DNA of 9,211 nt from Thermosulfurimonas sp. (lineage in GTDB: Bacteria; Desulfobacterota; Thermodesulfobacteria; Thermodesulfobacteriales; Thermodesulfobacteriaceae): assembly GCA_015487645.1 (NCBI GenBank), contig WFPH01000210.1:1-9211 (forward strand), read 5' to 3'. Within the stretch, counting starts at the first letter, position 1, and each line of letters starts with the position of its first letter. Below are positions 1-5,476 of the stretch, piece after piece. The notes under the pieces are model-generated. The model had not been told where the DNA came from. It did not search any database and saw only the letters and a list, made by a program, of their open reading frames with translations. A program made the position numbers and the translations under genes.

Positions 1-118
1 CCCGGACCCTTACAAATTGCCCCGGTCGGGCCTTCTCGGCCACGGCCGGGGCCTCGATGGTCAGTAAAAAATAACCGGGGGCCAGGCGACGTTGAGCGTA
101 GACTCTAGCCGCGATCAC
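1..118 (-). CDS. FAD/NAD-binding oxidoreductase subunit, NfnA/SudB type (5' part only)
   Basis: Only the first 39 codons lie in the window; the gene runs off the left edge. The translation opens with a beta-strand region and has an EAP...A..A.PGQFV.VR pattern, ending in PGQFVRVR. This is the N-terminal FAD-domain signature of the ferredoxin-NADP reductase-like subunits of NADH-dependent reduced ferredoxin:NADP oxidoreductase (NfnA), sulfide dehydrogenase (SudB) and PyrK. The EAP..A line before PGQF resembles NfnA/SudB more than PyrK, but so short a piece cannot separate them. The start is GTG at 118, whose last two bases fall in the TGA stop of the preceding membrane-protein gene (a GTGA overlap). 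It is therefore probably translationally coupled to that gene and the last visible member of the sulfur-transport operon. Such subunits move electrons between NAD(P)H and an iron-sulfur partner. A missing right-hand partner subunit would be expected just beyond the window. Confidence 0.72.
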   Translation of the reverse strand, partial: MIAARVYAQRRLAPGYFLLTIEAPAVAEKARPGQFVRVR

Positions 119-639
119 CAGCCCATTTTCTCAAGAAAAACGATAAAGGCCAAGAGGAGCCCGGCAAAGATCGCGCCCACCAGGAGAGGCGGTAGGTGGA
201 GCAGCATGGGCAGCGAGATCTTGCCGTAAGCCCCTATTCCGAAAAGTTTTTCTTTCCAGAAAGGGTAGGTGTGGGCATAGGCCATGGCCCCGCAGAGTCC
301 CCCGAGGATCCCGAAAAGACCGTCAAGCGAACCTTCCCCCACGGCTCCGGGCATGGTTCCCGGGCAATACCCCAGGAGGGCCCAACCCAGGCCGTAGATT
401 ACCCCGCCCACGAAGTTGGCCGCCACGAAAGTGGGCTTCAGGTGATAGGGAGCCAGCCCCAAGGTGGTAAGAAGCTGGATCCCCAGGGCCCCTACTACTA
501 CCCCGGAGAGCAGGAACTTGAGCACCGTAAGGTCCGTGAGGGTGAGGAGCCCCGCGTGTTTCTCGAACCTCACAATGCGAGCCCGCTGAAAAATATACCC
601 CCAAATGATGCCCGTGATGAGACCGATCAGGAGTTCCAT
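115..639 (-). CDS. YeeE/YedE-family sulfur transporter, half-size component B
   Basis: A 174-residue, very hydrophobic protein with about four or five membrane segments (roughly residues 2-18, 38-62, 72-91, 107-123 and 147-168). Its hallmark is the GYCPGT motif around Cys92, one of the two cysteine motifs of the YeeE/YedE (DUF395) family. Full-length YeeE of about 350 residues is known to import thiosulfate through a line of conserved cysteines. Here the protein is split in two, and this is the GYCPGT half, as in the paired PmpA/PmpB-like components of other bacteria. The ATG at 639 has a strong Shine-Dalgarno sequence (GGAGG, 646-650) that lies inside the last codons of the other half-gene, only 3 nt away, so equimolar synthesis is likely. 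It probably forms one permease with that partner in the inner membrane. The substrate (thiosulfate, polysulfide or another sulfur compound) is inferred from the family. Confidence 0.88.
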   Translation of the reverse strand: MELLIGLITGIIWGYIFQRARIVRFEKHAGLLTLTDLTVLKFLLSGVVVGALGIQLLTTLGLAPYHLKPTFVAANFVGGVIYGLGWALLGYCPGTMPGAVGEGSLDGLFGILGGLCGAMAYAHTYPFWKEKLFGIGAYGKISLPMLLHLPPLLVGAIFAGLLLAFIVFLEKMGW

Positions 640-642
640 GGT

Positions 643-1167
643 TTACCTCCTTCGTCCGTAAAGGATTAAGGCCAGCGGAATGCCACCGGCAAAGAAGCCT
701 GCCACCACGATGAAAGCGCTTACCGCCAGTTGGCTCATGCCGGAAAGACCGTGTCCACTGGGGCACCCCCCAGCCAGTCTGGCTCCATAGATGAGGAGAA
801 AACCGCCCACGAAAGCCCCCAGGGCGCGCACGGCTGGCGAGGTCCCAAAGCGCTCGCGCCAGACGCCGGGCACCCAGCGAGGCCGGAACTCCCCGTTCCG
901 GATGGCGGCCAGGAAGGCTCCCAGGGGCACCCCAAGGACCAGCATGACCTTCCAGTCGATCCCAGGTTTCTTTTTCTGGTAGTAGGCGTTGGTCTCCACG
1001 GCCGTTGGCGAGACGGCTTTTTCGATGAGGCCGGCTACTTTCACGTAAGCCGTAGAGGTCCCCAGGTAGCGGGGATGGCCAAAGAGCTGATAGGTGACCA
1101 GTACCGAAAGCACCAGCAGGAGCCCGGTCAGAGCCCCTCCTAAATAAGGTGACCAACCGTTTCGCAT
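643..1167 (-). CDS. YeeE/YedE-family sulfur transporter, half-size component A
   Basis: A 174-residue membrane protein. It has a hydrophobic segment at about 9-28, a longer polar stretch at 30-70 with a Lys run (65-67), then hydrophobic segments at about 74-90, 114-130 and 147-169. The sequence around Cys135, GGCPSGHGLSG, is the other hallmark motif of YeeE/YedE permeases and places this as the partner of the GYCPGT half encoded 3 nt downstream. Both halves are 174 residues, so together they make one typical full-length YeeE. The ATG at 1167 follows a GGAGGGG Shine-Dalgarno at 1174-1180 with 6 nt spacing. The gene lies 24 nt after the secreted Cys-Gly-Cys protein, which suggests that protein acts on the outer face of this permease. 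The polar insert between the first two membrane segments could be an external loop. Substrate specificity cannot be read from the sequence. Confidence 0.88.
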   Translation of the reverse strand: MRNGWSPYLGGALTGLLLVLSVLVTYQLFGHPRYLGTSTAYVKVAGLIEKAVSPTAVETNAYYQKKKPGIDWKVMLVLGVPLGAFLAAIRNGEFRPRWVPGVWRERFGTSPAVRALGAFVGGFLLIYGARLAGGCPSGHGLSGMSQLAVSAFIVVAGFFAGGIPLALILYGRRR

Positions 1168-1191
1168 GACTTACCCCTCCTTCAAAAATTA

Positions 1192-1947
1192 TTAACGGAC
1201 TACTATCGTAGTTTTATCCACTCCGGTATTTCCGGTAAGCCTGTCATAGGCGTAAACCGTGAGCTCGTAGGCCCCCTTTTCCGCTAGATCCAGGGTAGTG
1301 GCAAAGAGACTGGTCTTGCCCGCAAAAGAGAGCGGAAAAGTTCCCAGGATCCGACCATTTCTTTTCACGATGACGGCCACTTCGTAGTTTTCCGGCTTCC
1401 AGAAGAAACGCGGATCCACCGGACAGCCGCACATGGGCGTAACCGAGGCCCGGATCTCGACCTTGGCTGGCCCTTTGATCATGGTGTGGGGGGCCGGCGA
1501 GAGGGCTCGCACCACCAGACCAGGCATCTCAAGCACCAGTTCTTCGATGTCTTTTCCGGGAACCAGCCAGGTGGTCACCGAAACTTCCTGCATGGCCTGA
1601 GTTTGGGCCAGCGGTCCCCGGGCGATGATCTTTACCTTTCGGGGCTCGTTGAGATCCAGCACCGCCTCATAACGAGCCGTATTCCCCACGATGAGCTTGG
1701 TGTAGCGTTCCTTGGGGGTCTTCATAAGGAGCTTGGTGTCTCCGGTGCTTCCCCGAACCACCCCCTTGGCTAGGATCTCGCCGGTTTCCACATCTTTAAT
1801 CATCACCAGCACTCCCCCCATGGAGGTCCCGATGAACTTGGCATCCCGGGCCCTGACCCCCACCACCACCTTGGTAGGCACCGCCCAGACCGTCACACCC
1901 ATCAACCAAACCAACACCCCCAACACCACGGCACTCCATCTCTTCAT
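1192..1947 (-). CDS. Secreted/periplasmic protein with Cys-Gly-Cys motif, linked to YeeE permease
   Basis: A 251-residue protein I cannot name. Residues 1-22 form a classic Sec signal peptide (Lys-Arg, long hydrophobic core, cleavage plausible after Val-Trp-Ala at 22), so the mature protein should be outside the cytoplasmic membrane. The body is rich in beta-strand patterns: an N-terminal region (25-110) with a VETGE turn near 53-57 that recalls transthyretin/Ig-like folds, and a C-terminal region (158-251) resembling a second Ig-like sandwich. The only cysteines are in PMCGCP (Cys173 and Cys175). The ATG at 1947 has AGGAGG at 1955-1960, 7 nt upstream; a longer reading to 2055 is possible but has no such site and would bury the signal peptide. 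It is the first gene of the operon with two half-size YeeE permease genes and an NfnA/SudB-like subunit. By inference it binds or hands over a sulfur compound; this is untested. Confidence 0.8.
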   Translation of the reverse strand: MKRWSAVVLGVLVWLMGVTVWAVPTKVVVGVRARDAKFIGTSMGGVLVMIKDVETGEILAKGVVRGSTGDTKLLMKTPKERYTKLIVGNTARYEAVLDLNEPRKVKIIARGPLAQTQAMQEVSVTTWLVPGKDIEELVLEMPGLVVRALSPAPHTMIKGPAKVEIRASVTPMCGCPVDPRFFWKPENYEVAVIVKRNGRILGTFPLSFAGKTSLFATTLDLAEKGAYELTVYAYDRLTGNTGVDKTTIVVR

Positions 1948-2004
1948 GACTTTACCTCCTTGCGATCTTTGTTTTTCGCTTTCAATCTCTCTCTTTTGAC
2001 TTAA

Positions 2005-2032
2005 AGCATAAATCCTTTTGTCGCCAAAACAA
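2005..2032 (-). promoter_or_regulatory. Candidate sigma-70-type promoter for the leftward sulfur operon
   Basis: On the minus strand, TTGTTT (2032-2027) and TATGCT (2010-2005) are separated by 16 nt. They match the -35 consensus at 4 of 6 and the -10 consensus at 4 of 6. The predicted transcript start near 1998 would leave a leader of about 50 nt before the ATG at 1947. The spot lies in the only real intergenic gap ahead of this operon. This is a sequence match only. Confidence 0.4.
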
Positions 2033-2042
2033 GGGGGCCTTC

Positions 2043-2067
2043 CCCCTCTTGTCAAAGGAGGGGTTTT
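2043..2067 (+). promoter_or_regulatory. GC-rich hairpin followed by T4 in the divergent intergenic region
   Basis: Bases 2043-2050 pair with 2056-2063 (eight pairs, one of them T-G) around a 5-nt loop, and TTTT follows at 2064-2067. The C tract can pair instead with GGGGG at 2033-2037 through a 4-nt loop, so two hairpins compete for it. The hairpin lies 41 nt before the ATG of the GcvH-like gene. It resembles a short intrinsic terminator or attenuator for rightward transcription, but the T run is short and no clear promoter is seen upstream of it on the plus strand. Its role is uncertain. Confidence 0.35.
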
Positions 2068-2077
2068 CGGCTAATCG
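2049..2077 (+). promoter_or_regulatory. Weak candidate promoter for the gcvH-like/fabD/vor operon
   Basis: TTGTCA (2049-2054, 5 of 6 to the -35 consensus) is followed after 17 nt by TAATCG (2072-2077), a poor -10. It is the best-spaced pair upstream of the rightward operon, but it overlaps the hairpin and the -10 is weak. A different sigma factor or a start elsewhere is equally possible. Confidence 0.2.
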
Positions 2078-2107
2078 GTGGAGGTAAATCGTGGCGGAGG
2101 TGGAGTA

Positions 2108-2551
2108 ATGGCCATTCCAGAGGACCGGCTTTATTCGGAGGAGCATCTGTGGGTGAAGAAAGAAAGAGGTCAGCGCGTTCTGGTGGGGCTTTCAGATTTC
2201 GCCTGTCGCCGGTATGGCGAGATCATTGATCTCGAGCTTCCGGAAGAGGGGGAAGAGATCGAAAAGGGGGAGGTTTTCGGAAGTGTGGAGACCCCCCGGG
2301 GAGTGGAGGAACTGGTAGCCCCGGTTTCAGGCGAAGTTCTGGGAGTAAACGAGGAAGTCCTCGAAGATCCGGAACTTGTGAGTGAAGACGCTTACGGTGA
2401 CGGCTGGCTCCTGCGGGTGAAGTTGGTTGATCCCGATGAGCTTGAAGAGCTAATGAGTGCTGACGAGTACGAGGATTACCTGGAAGAGGAAGCGGAGGAA
2501 GTTTTCGGAGAAGAAGAGGAAGAGTTCGACTTCGGGGAAGAGGAGGAATAA
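2108..2551 (+). CDS. GcvH-like protein lacking the lipoyl-lysine, with acidic C-terminal tail
   Basis: A 147-residue protein with the whole fold signature of glycine-cleavage H protein: YSEEHLWVK near 9-17, VGLSDFA at 26-32, GEIIDLELPEEGEEIEKGEVFGSVE at about 37-61, APVSGEV at 71-77, and NEEVLEDPELV...YGDGWLL at 81-102. In H proteins a lysine in the E-S/T-x-K-A turn after GSVE carries lipoate. Here that turn reads ETPRG and the position is Arg64 (CGG, 2297-2299), so it cannot be lipoylated in the usual way. After the domain, residues 126-147 are an almost unbroken Glu/Asp tail not typical of GcvH. The ATG at 2108 has GGAGG at 2096-2100, 7 nt upstream; an in-frame GTG at 2078 has none. It heads the operon with fabD and the 2-oxoacid:ferredoxin oxidoreductase genes, so a binding or regulatory role for those enzymes is plausible but inferred. 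It is not expected to serve glycine cleavage. Confidence 0.85.
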   Translation: MAIPEDRLYSEEHLWVKKERGQRVLVGLSDFACRRYGEIIDLELPEEGEEIEKGEVFGSVETPRGVEELVAPVSGEVLGVNEEVLEDPELVSEDAYGDGWLLRVKLVDPDELEELMSADEYEDYLEEEAEEVFGEEEEEFDFGEEEE

Positions 2552-3484
2552 GTGCTGGCGATAGTCTTTCCCGGACAGGGGTCCCAGTACGTAGGGATGG
2601 GGAAGGCCCTCTGGGAGGCCTTCCCTGAAGCCCGGGAGGTCTTTGAGGCCGCGGAAAGGGTCACCGGGCTTCCGGTCAGAGAGCTTTGTTTCGAGGGTCC
2701 GGCCGAGGCCCTCACAGCCACCGCTAATCTTCAGCCGGCGCTCACGGCGGTGAACCTAGCAGTCTGGCGGGTGCTGGCCGGGAAAGGACTTCGCCCGGCT
2801 TTCTTTGCGGGGCACAGCCTGGGCGAGTTTTCGGCCCTGTGTGCCGCGGGGGTTATTTCACTGGAAGACACCTTCAGGCTGGTTAAGCTCCGCGGAGAAC
2901 TCATGGCCCAGGCCGGAGAGACCGCTCCGGGGGCCATGTACGCGGTGATCGGTCTTCCCCGTGAGAAACTGGAGGAGATTCTCAAGGAGGTTTCCGGGCG
3001 GGTTTATCTGGCCAACCACAATTCTCCAGAGCAGAGCGTGATCAGCGGGGAGGAGGCCGCGGCTGCGGAGGCCGCCGAAAGGGCCAAGGCCGCGGGGGCC
3101 AAGCGGGTGGTGAGGCTGGCGGTCTCCGGGGCCTTCCATTCTCCGCTGATGGAAGCTGCGGCCCGGAGGTTTGAGGCGGCCTTGGCAGAGGTCCCCATGG
3201 CCGAGGCCCGGATTCCGGTGGTCCTGAACGTGACCGCGACCGCGGAAACCTCTCCGGAAAAGATCCGGGAGGCCCTGAGCCGACAGATGCTCTCCCCGGT
3301 GCGCTGGGTGGAGAGTGTACTTTTCATGTATCGGCAGGGGGTGCGGATCTTCCTAGAGGCCGGGCCTAAAAAGGTCCTCTCCGGCCTCATCAAACGCACG
3401 GTTTCCGATCCGGAGATCACCATTCTTCAGGCCGAGACCCCGGAAGAGCTGGAGGCCGTCTGGAAGAAGTTAGGGGAGGCTTAG
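2552..3484 (+). CDS. fabD: Malonyl-CoA:acyl-carrier-protein transacylase FabD
   Basis: This cytoplasmic enzyme transfers malonyl from CoA to acyl carrier protein, feeding chain extension in fatty-acid synthesis. At 310 residues it has the usual family length. It shows GQGSQ at 8-12 (oxyanion-hole region), the nucleophile elbow GHSLG with Ser89, Arg114 that binds the malonyl carboxylate, GAFHSPLM with catalytic His196, and Gln245 in the RQML stretch. These match the positions of E. coli Ser92, Arg117, His201 and Gln250, so it should be active. The start is GTG at 2552, directly after the TAA of the GcvH-like gene. Its Shine-Dalgarno (AGGAGG, 2541-2546) lies within the Glu codons of that gene's acidic tail. 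FabD usually sits with other fab genes; here none are nearby and it is followed at once by 2-oxoacid oxidoreductase genes. Confidence 0.95.
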   Translation: MLAIVFPGQGSQYVGMGKALWEAFPEAREVFEAAERVTGLPVRELCFEGPAEALTATANLQPALTAVNLAVWRVLAGKGLRPAFFAGHSLGEFSALCAAGVISLEDTFRLVKLRGELMAQAGETAPGAMYAVIGLPREKLEEILKEVSGRVYLANHNSPEQSVISGEEAAAAEAAERAKAAGAKRVVRLAVSGAFHSPLMEAAARRFEAALAEVPMAEARIPVVLNVTATAETSPEKIREALSRQMLSPVRWVESVLFMYRQGVRIFLEAGPKKVLSGLIKRTVSDPEITILQAETPEELEAVWKKLGEA

Positions 3485-3694
3485 GTGGCCCGTCTCAAGG
3501 TGAGGGTGGCTTTCCCCGAAAGGTGCAAGGGGTGCGGCCTCTGTGTGCATTTCTGCCCCAAGAAGGTCCTTTCGGTGGGGAATCAGCGCAACCTCCAGGG
3601 TTACAAGGTGGTGGAGATCGTTTCTCCAGATAAATGTACGGGCTGTGGAGTGTGTTATCTTATGTGTCCGGATGTGGTTCTGGAGGTAGTTTGA
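3485..3694 (+). CDS. korD: 2-oxoacid:ferredoxin oxidoreductase delta subunit, 2[4Fe-4S] ferredoxin
   Basis: A 69-residue protein with two complete four-cysteine motifs: Cys14, 17, 20 and 24 (CxxCxxCxxxCP) and Cys51, 54, 57 and 61. Each should bind a [4Fe-4S] cluster, as in bacterial-type ferredoxins. The spacer between the motifs is short, as in the delta subunits of four-subunit 2-oxoacid:ferredoxin oxidoreductases. It passes electrons from the thiamine-diphosphate subunit to free ferredoxin. The start is GTG at 3485, directly after the TAG of fabD, with GGGGAGG at 3473-3479. The alpha-subunit gene follows after a single base. The delta-alpha-beta-gamma order fits the KOR/VOR family. Confidence 0.92.
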   Translation: MARLKVRVAFPERCKGCGLCVHFCPKKVLSVGNQRNLQGYKVVEIVSPDKCTGCGVCYLMCPDVVLEVV

Positions 3695-3695
3695 G

Positions 3696-4748
3696 GTGAA
3701 ACCCATTCTGGTCAAGGGTTCCGAGGCTATCGCCCTGGGGGCCCTTGAGGCCGGTTGCCGCTGTTACTTTGGCTATCCCATTACGCCTCAGAATGAGATC
3801 CCGGAGCTCATGGCCCGGGAGCTCCCCAAACGCGGAGGGGTGTTTCTACAGGCCGAAAGCGAACTGGCCGCGGTGAACATGCTCCTTGGGGCCGCCTCCA
3901 CCGGAGTGCGGGCCATGACCTCCTCCTCAAGCCCCGGCATCTCCCTTATGGCTGAAACCTTCTCTTATCTCGCCGCTCTGGAACTTCCGGCGGTGGTGGT
4001 GAACGTTTCGCGTGGCGGCCCGGGTCTCGGAGGGATCGAGGCCTCTCAGGGAGACTATTTCCAGGCCACCCGCGGGGCCGGGCACGGGGACTATCACTTT
4101 CTAGTGCTTTCACCGGCCAGCATCCAGGAGGCCTATGAGCTTACGGCCAAGGCCTTCGAGTTGGCGGAAAAGTATCGTCAACCGGCCATGATCCTTACGG
4201 ACGCCCTCTTGGGCCAGATGAAAGAGCCCCTGCGTCCTCGAAAGCTTCGCCTCAAGAAGTACCCCAAGGACTGGGCCCTCACTGGAGCCAAAGGGCGTCC
4301 AGGGCGGACCCTTCGCAGTCTATACCTCGGGCCGGGAGAGTTGCGGGCCCGGAACGAACTTCTGCAGAAGAAGTATCGGGCCATGCGGCGGGAGGCCCGG
4401 GCCAAGGTCCTCTATGCGGAGGACGCCGAGCTTGCGGTCACGGCTTTCGGTTCGCTTTCCCGAATCGTGAAGGAAGCCGTGGAGATGGCCCGGGAGAAGG
4501 GGTATCCGGTGGCCTTCGTGCGGCCTGTGACGCTTTTTCCTTTTCCGGAGAAACCCTTTCGGGAGCTTGCGGCCCGGGGGGTGCGGTTCCTGGTGGTGGA
4601 ACTCAACTGCGGCCAGATGGTGGAAGACGTGCGCTTGAGCGTGTGCGGGCGCTCGGAAGTGGAACTCCAGGCCTTCCCGCCGAGTGATCTCCCGGCCCCG
4701 GAAGACATCTATCGGAGGATCAAACGGTGTCTGGCCGCCGGAAAATGA
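3696..4748 (+). CDS. vorB: 2-oxoacid:ferredoxin oxidoreductase alpha subunit (VorB/KorA type)
   Basis: This subunit builds the active site of the enzyme that oxidatively decarboxylates a 2-oxoacid with CoA to acyl-CoA, CO2 and reduced ferredoxin. At 350 residues it shows GYPITPQNEIPE near 26-37, the AESELAA stretch (52-58) containing Glu54, TSSSSPG at 75-81, RGGPGLGG at 106-113 and a long SQGDYFQATRG..HGDY block at 118-133. This wording is that of the alpha subunits commonly annotated VorB (3-methyl-2-oxobutanoate:ferredoxin oxidoreductase), close to KorA (2-oxoglutarate). Substrate choice among branched-chain 2-oxoacids, 2-oxoglutarate and others cannot be settled by eye. The start is GTG at 3696, one base after the ferredoxin stop, with GGAGG at 3682-3686. 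Its 3' end overlaps the beta-subunit gene. Confidence 0.93.
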   Translation: MKPILVKGSEAIALGALEAGCRCYFGYPITPQNEIPELMARELPKRGGVFLQAESELAAVNMLLGAASTGVRAMTSSSSPGISLMAETFSYLAALELPAVVVNVSRGGPGLGGIEASQGDYFQATRGAGHGDYHFLVLSPASIQEAYELTAKAFELAEKYRQPAMILTDALLGQMKEPLRPRKLRLKKYPKDWALTGAKGRPGRTLRSLYLGPGELRARNELLQKKYRAMRREARAKVLYAEDAELAVTAFGSLSRIVKEAVEMAREKGYPVAFVRPVTLFPFPEKPFRELAARGVRFLVVELNCGQMVEDVRLSVCGRSEVELQAFPPSDLPAPEDIYRRIKRCLAAGK

Positions 4749-5476
4749 AAGCCTTCACCTTTCCGCAGGTCCTCACGGACCGCTCCTTTCACTACTGCCC
4801 CGGGTGTCACCACGGGATAGCCCACCGCCTGCTGGCCGAGGTCCTAGAGGAACTCGGGGTGCAGGAGAGGGCCTACGGAGTGGCCTCCATCGGGTGCGCC
4901 TGTTTCCTTTATTACTATTTTGATGTGGACATCTGTGAGGCTCCTCACGGCCGGGCCTGTGCCGCGGCCACGGGGGCCAAGCGGGCCCGACCGGAGCTGG
5001 TGGTCTTCACCTACCAGGGCGACGGGGATTTCGCCGCCATCGGGCTTACGGAAAGCCTGCACGCCGCAGCCCGGGGGGAGCGCATCACGGCCATCATGAT
5101 CAACAACACCGTTTACGGTATGACCGGGGGCCAGCTCTCCCCCACCACCCTTCCCGGGCAGCGGACCACCACCACTCCCGAGGGTCGGGATCCCAGGGTT
5201 TACGGTTACCCTTTGAAGGTGGCCGAGATCCTGGCCGGGTTTCCGGGGGTGGCCTTCTGTGCCCGGGTGGCCGTGAACACCCCGAAGCGGGTGCGCGAGG
5301 CCAAAGAGGCCCTGCGCAAGGCTTTTCTGGCCCAGATCGAGAACCGGGGCTTCGGTTACGTGGAGTTCCTTTCGGCCTGCCCGGTGAACTGGAAGCTAGA
5401 CGCCGTACGAGCTGCAGAAAAGGTGAACGAACTCACCGAGACCTTCCCTCTTGGAGTGTTCAGGGATGAAGTTTGA
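4727..5476 (+). CDS. korB: 2-oxoacid:ferredoxin oxidoreductase beta subunit, thiamine diphosphate-binding
   Basis: The catalytic beta subunit binds thiamine diphosphate and a [4Fe-4S] cluster. Numbered from the ATG at 4745 it has CPGC at 18-21, GCACF at 50-54, APHGRA at 66-71, and the thiamine-diphosphate motif from QGDGD (91-95) to INN (119-121). YGMTGGQLSPTT follows at 124-135, a stretch typical of this family. Two starts compete. GTG at 4727 has a strong Shine-Dalgarno (GGAGG, 4714-4718, 8 nt spacing). ATG at 4745 sits in an ATGA overlap with the alpha stop and gives the usual family N-terminus, but only weak GGA-like bases precede it. I give the GTG coordinate because of the ribosome site, yielding 249 residues; the ATG version is 243. 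The gene is followed by gamma with an 11-nt overlap. Confidence 0.92.
   Translation: MSGRRKMKAFTFPQVLTDRSFHYCPGCHHGIAHRLLAEVLEELGVQERAYGVASIGCACFLYYYFDVDICEAPHGRACAAATGAKRARPELVVFTYQGDGDFAAIGLTESLHAAARGERITAIMINNTVYGMTGGQLSPTTLPGQRTTTTPEGRDPRVYGYPLKVAEILAGFPGVAFCARVAVNTPKRVREAKEALRKAFLAQIENRGFGYVEFLSACPVNWKLDAVRAAEKVNELTETFPLGVFRDEV

Noticed and set aside
323..1156. Long open frame on the minus strand, 277 codons, overlapping both YeeE-half genes.
   Set aside because: It is the alternate frame of the two membrane-protein genes. Its translation is rich in Arg, Gly and Pro with no domain pattern, whereas the chosen frames carry the YeeE motifs and ribosome sites.
1..1947. A complete YTD-type sulfur-disproportionation cluster.
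   Set aside because: Only the YeeE/YedE-type parts are visible. No tusA or dsrE-like gene is present in the window, so the label cannot be applied.
2027..2055. TTGACA on the minus strand (2055-2050) as -35 for the sulfur operon.
   Set aside because: The hexamer 17 nt downstream is TTGTTT, a poor -10. The TTGTTT/TATGCT pair nearby fits better.
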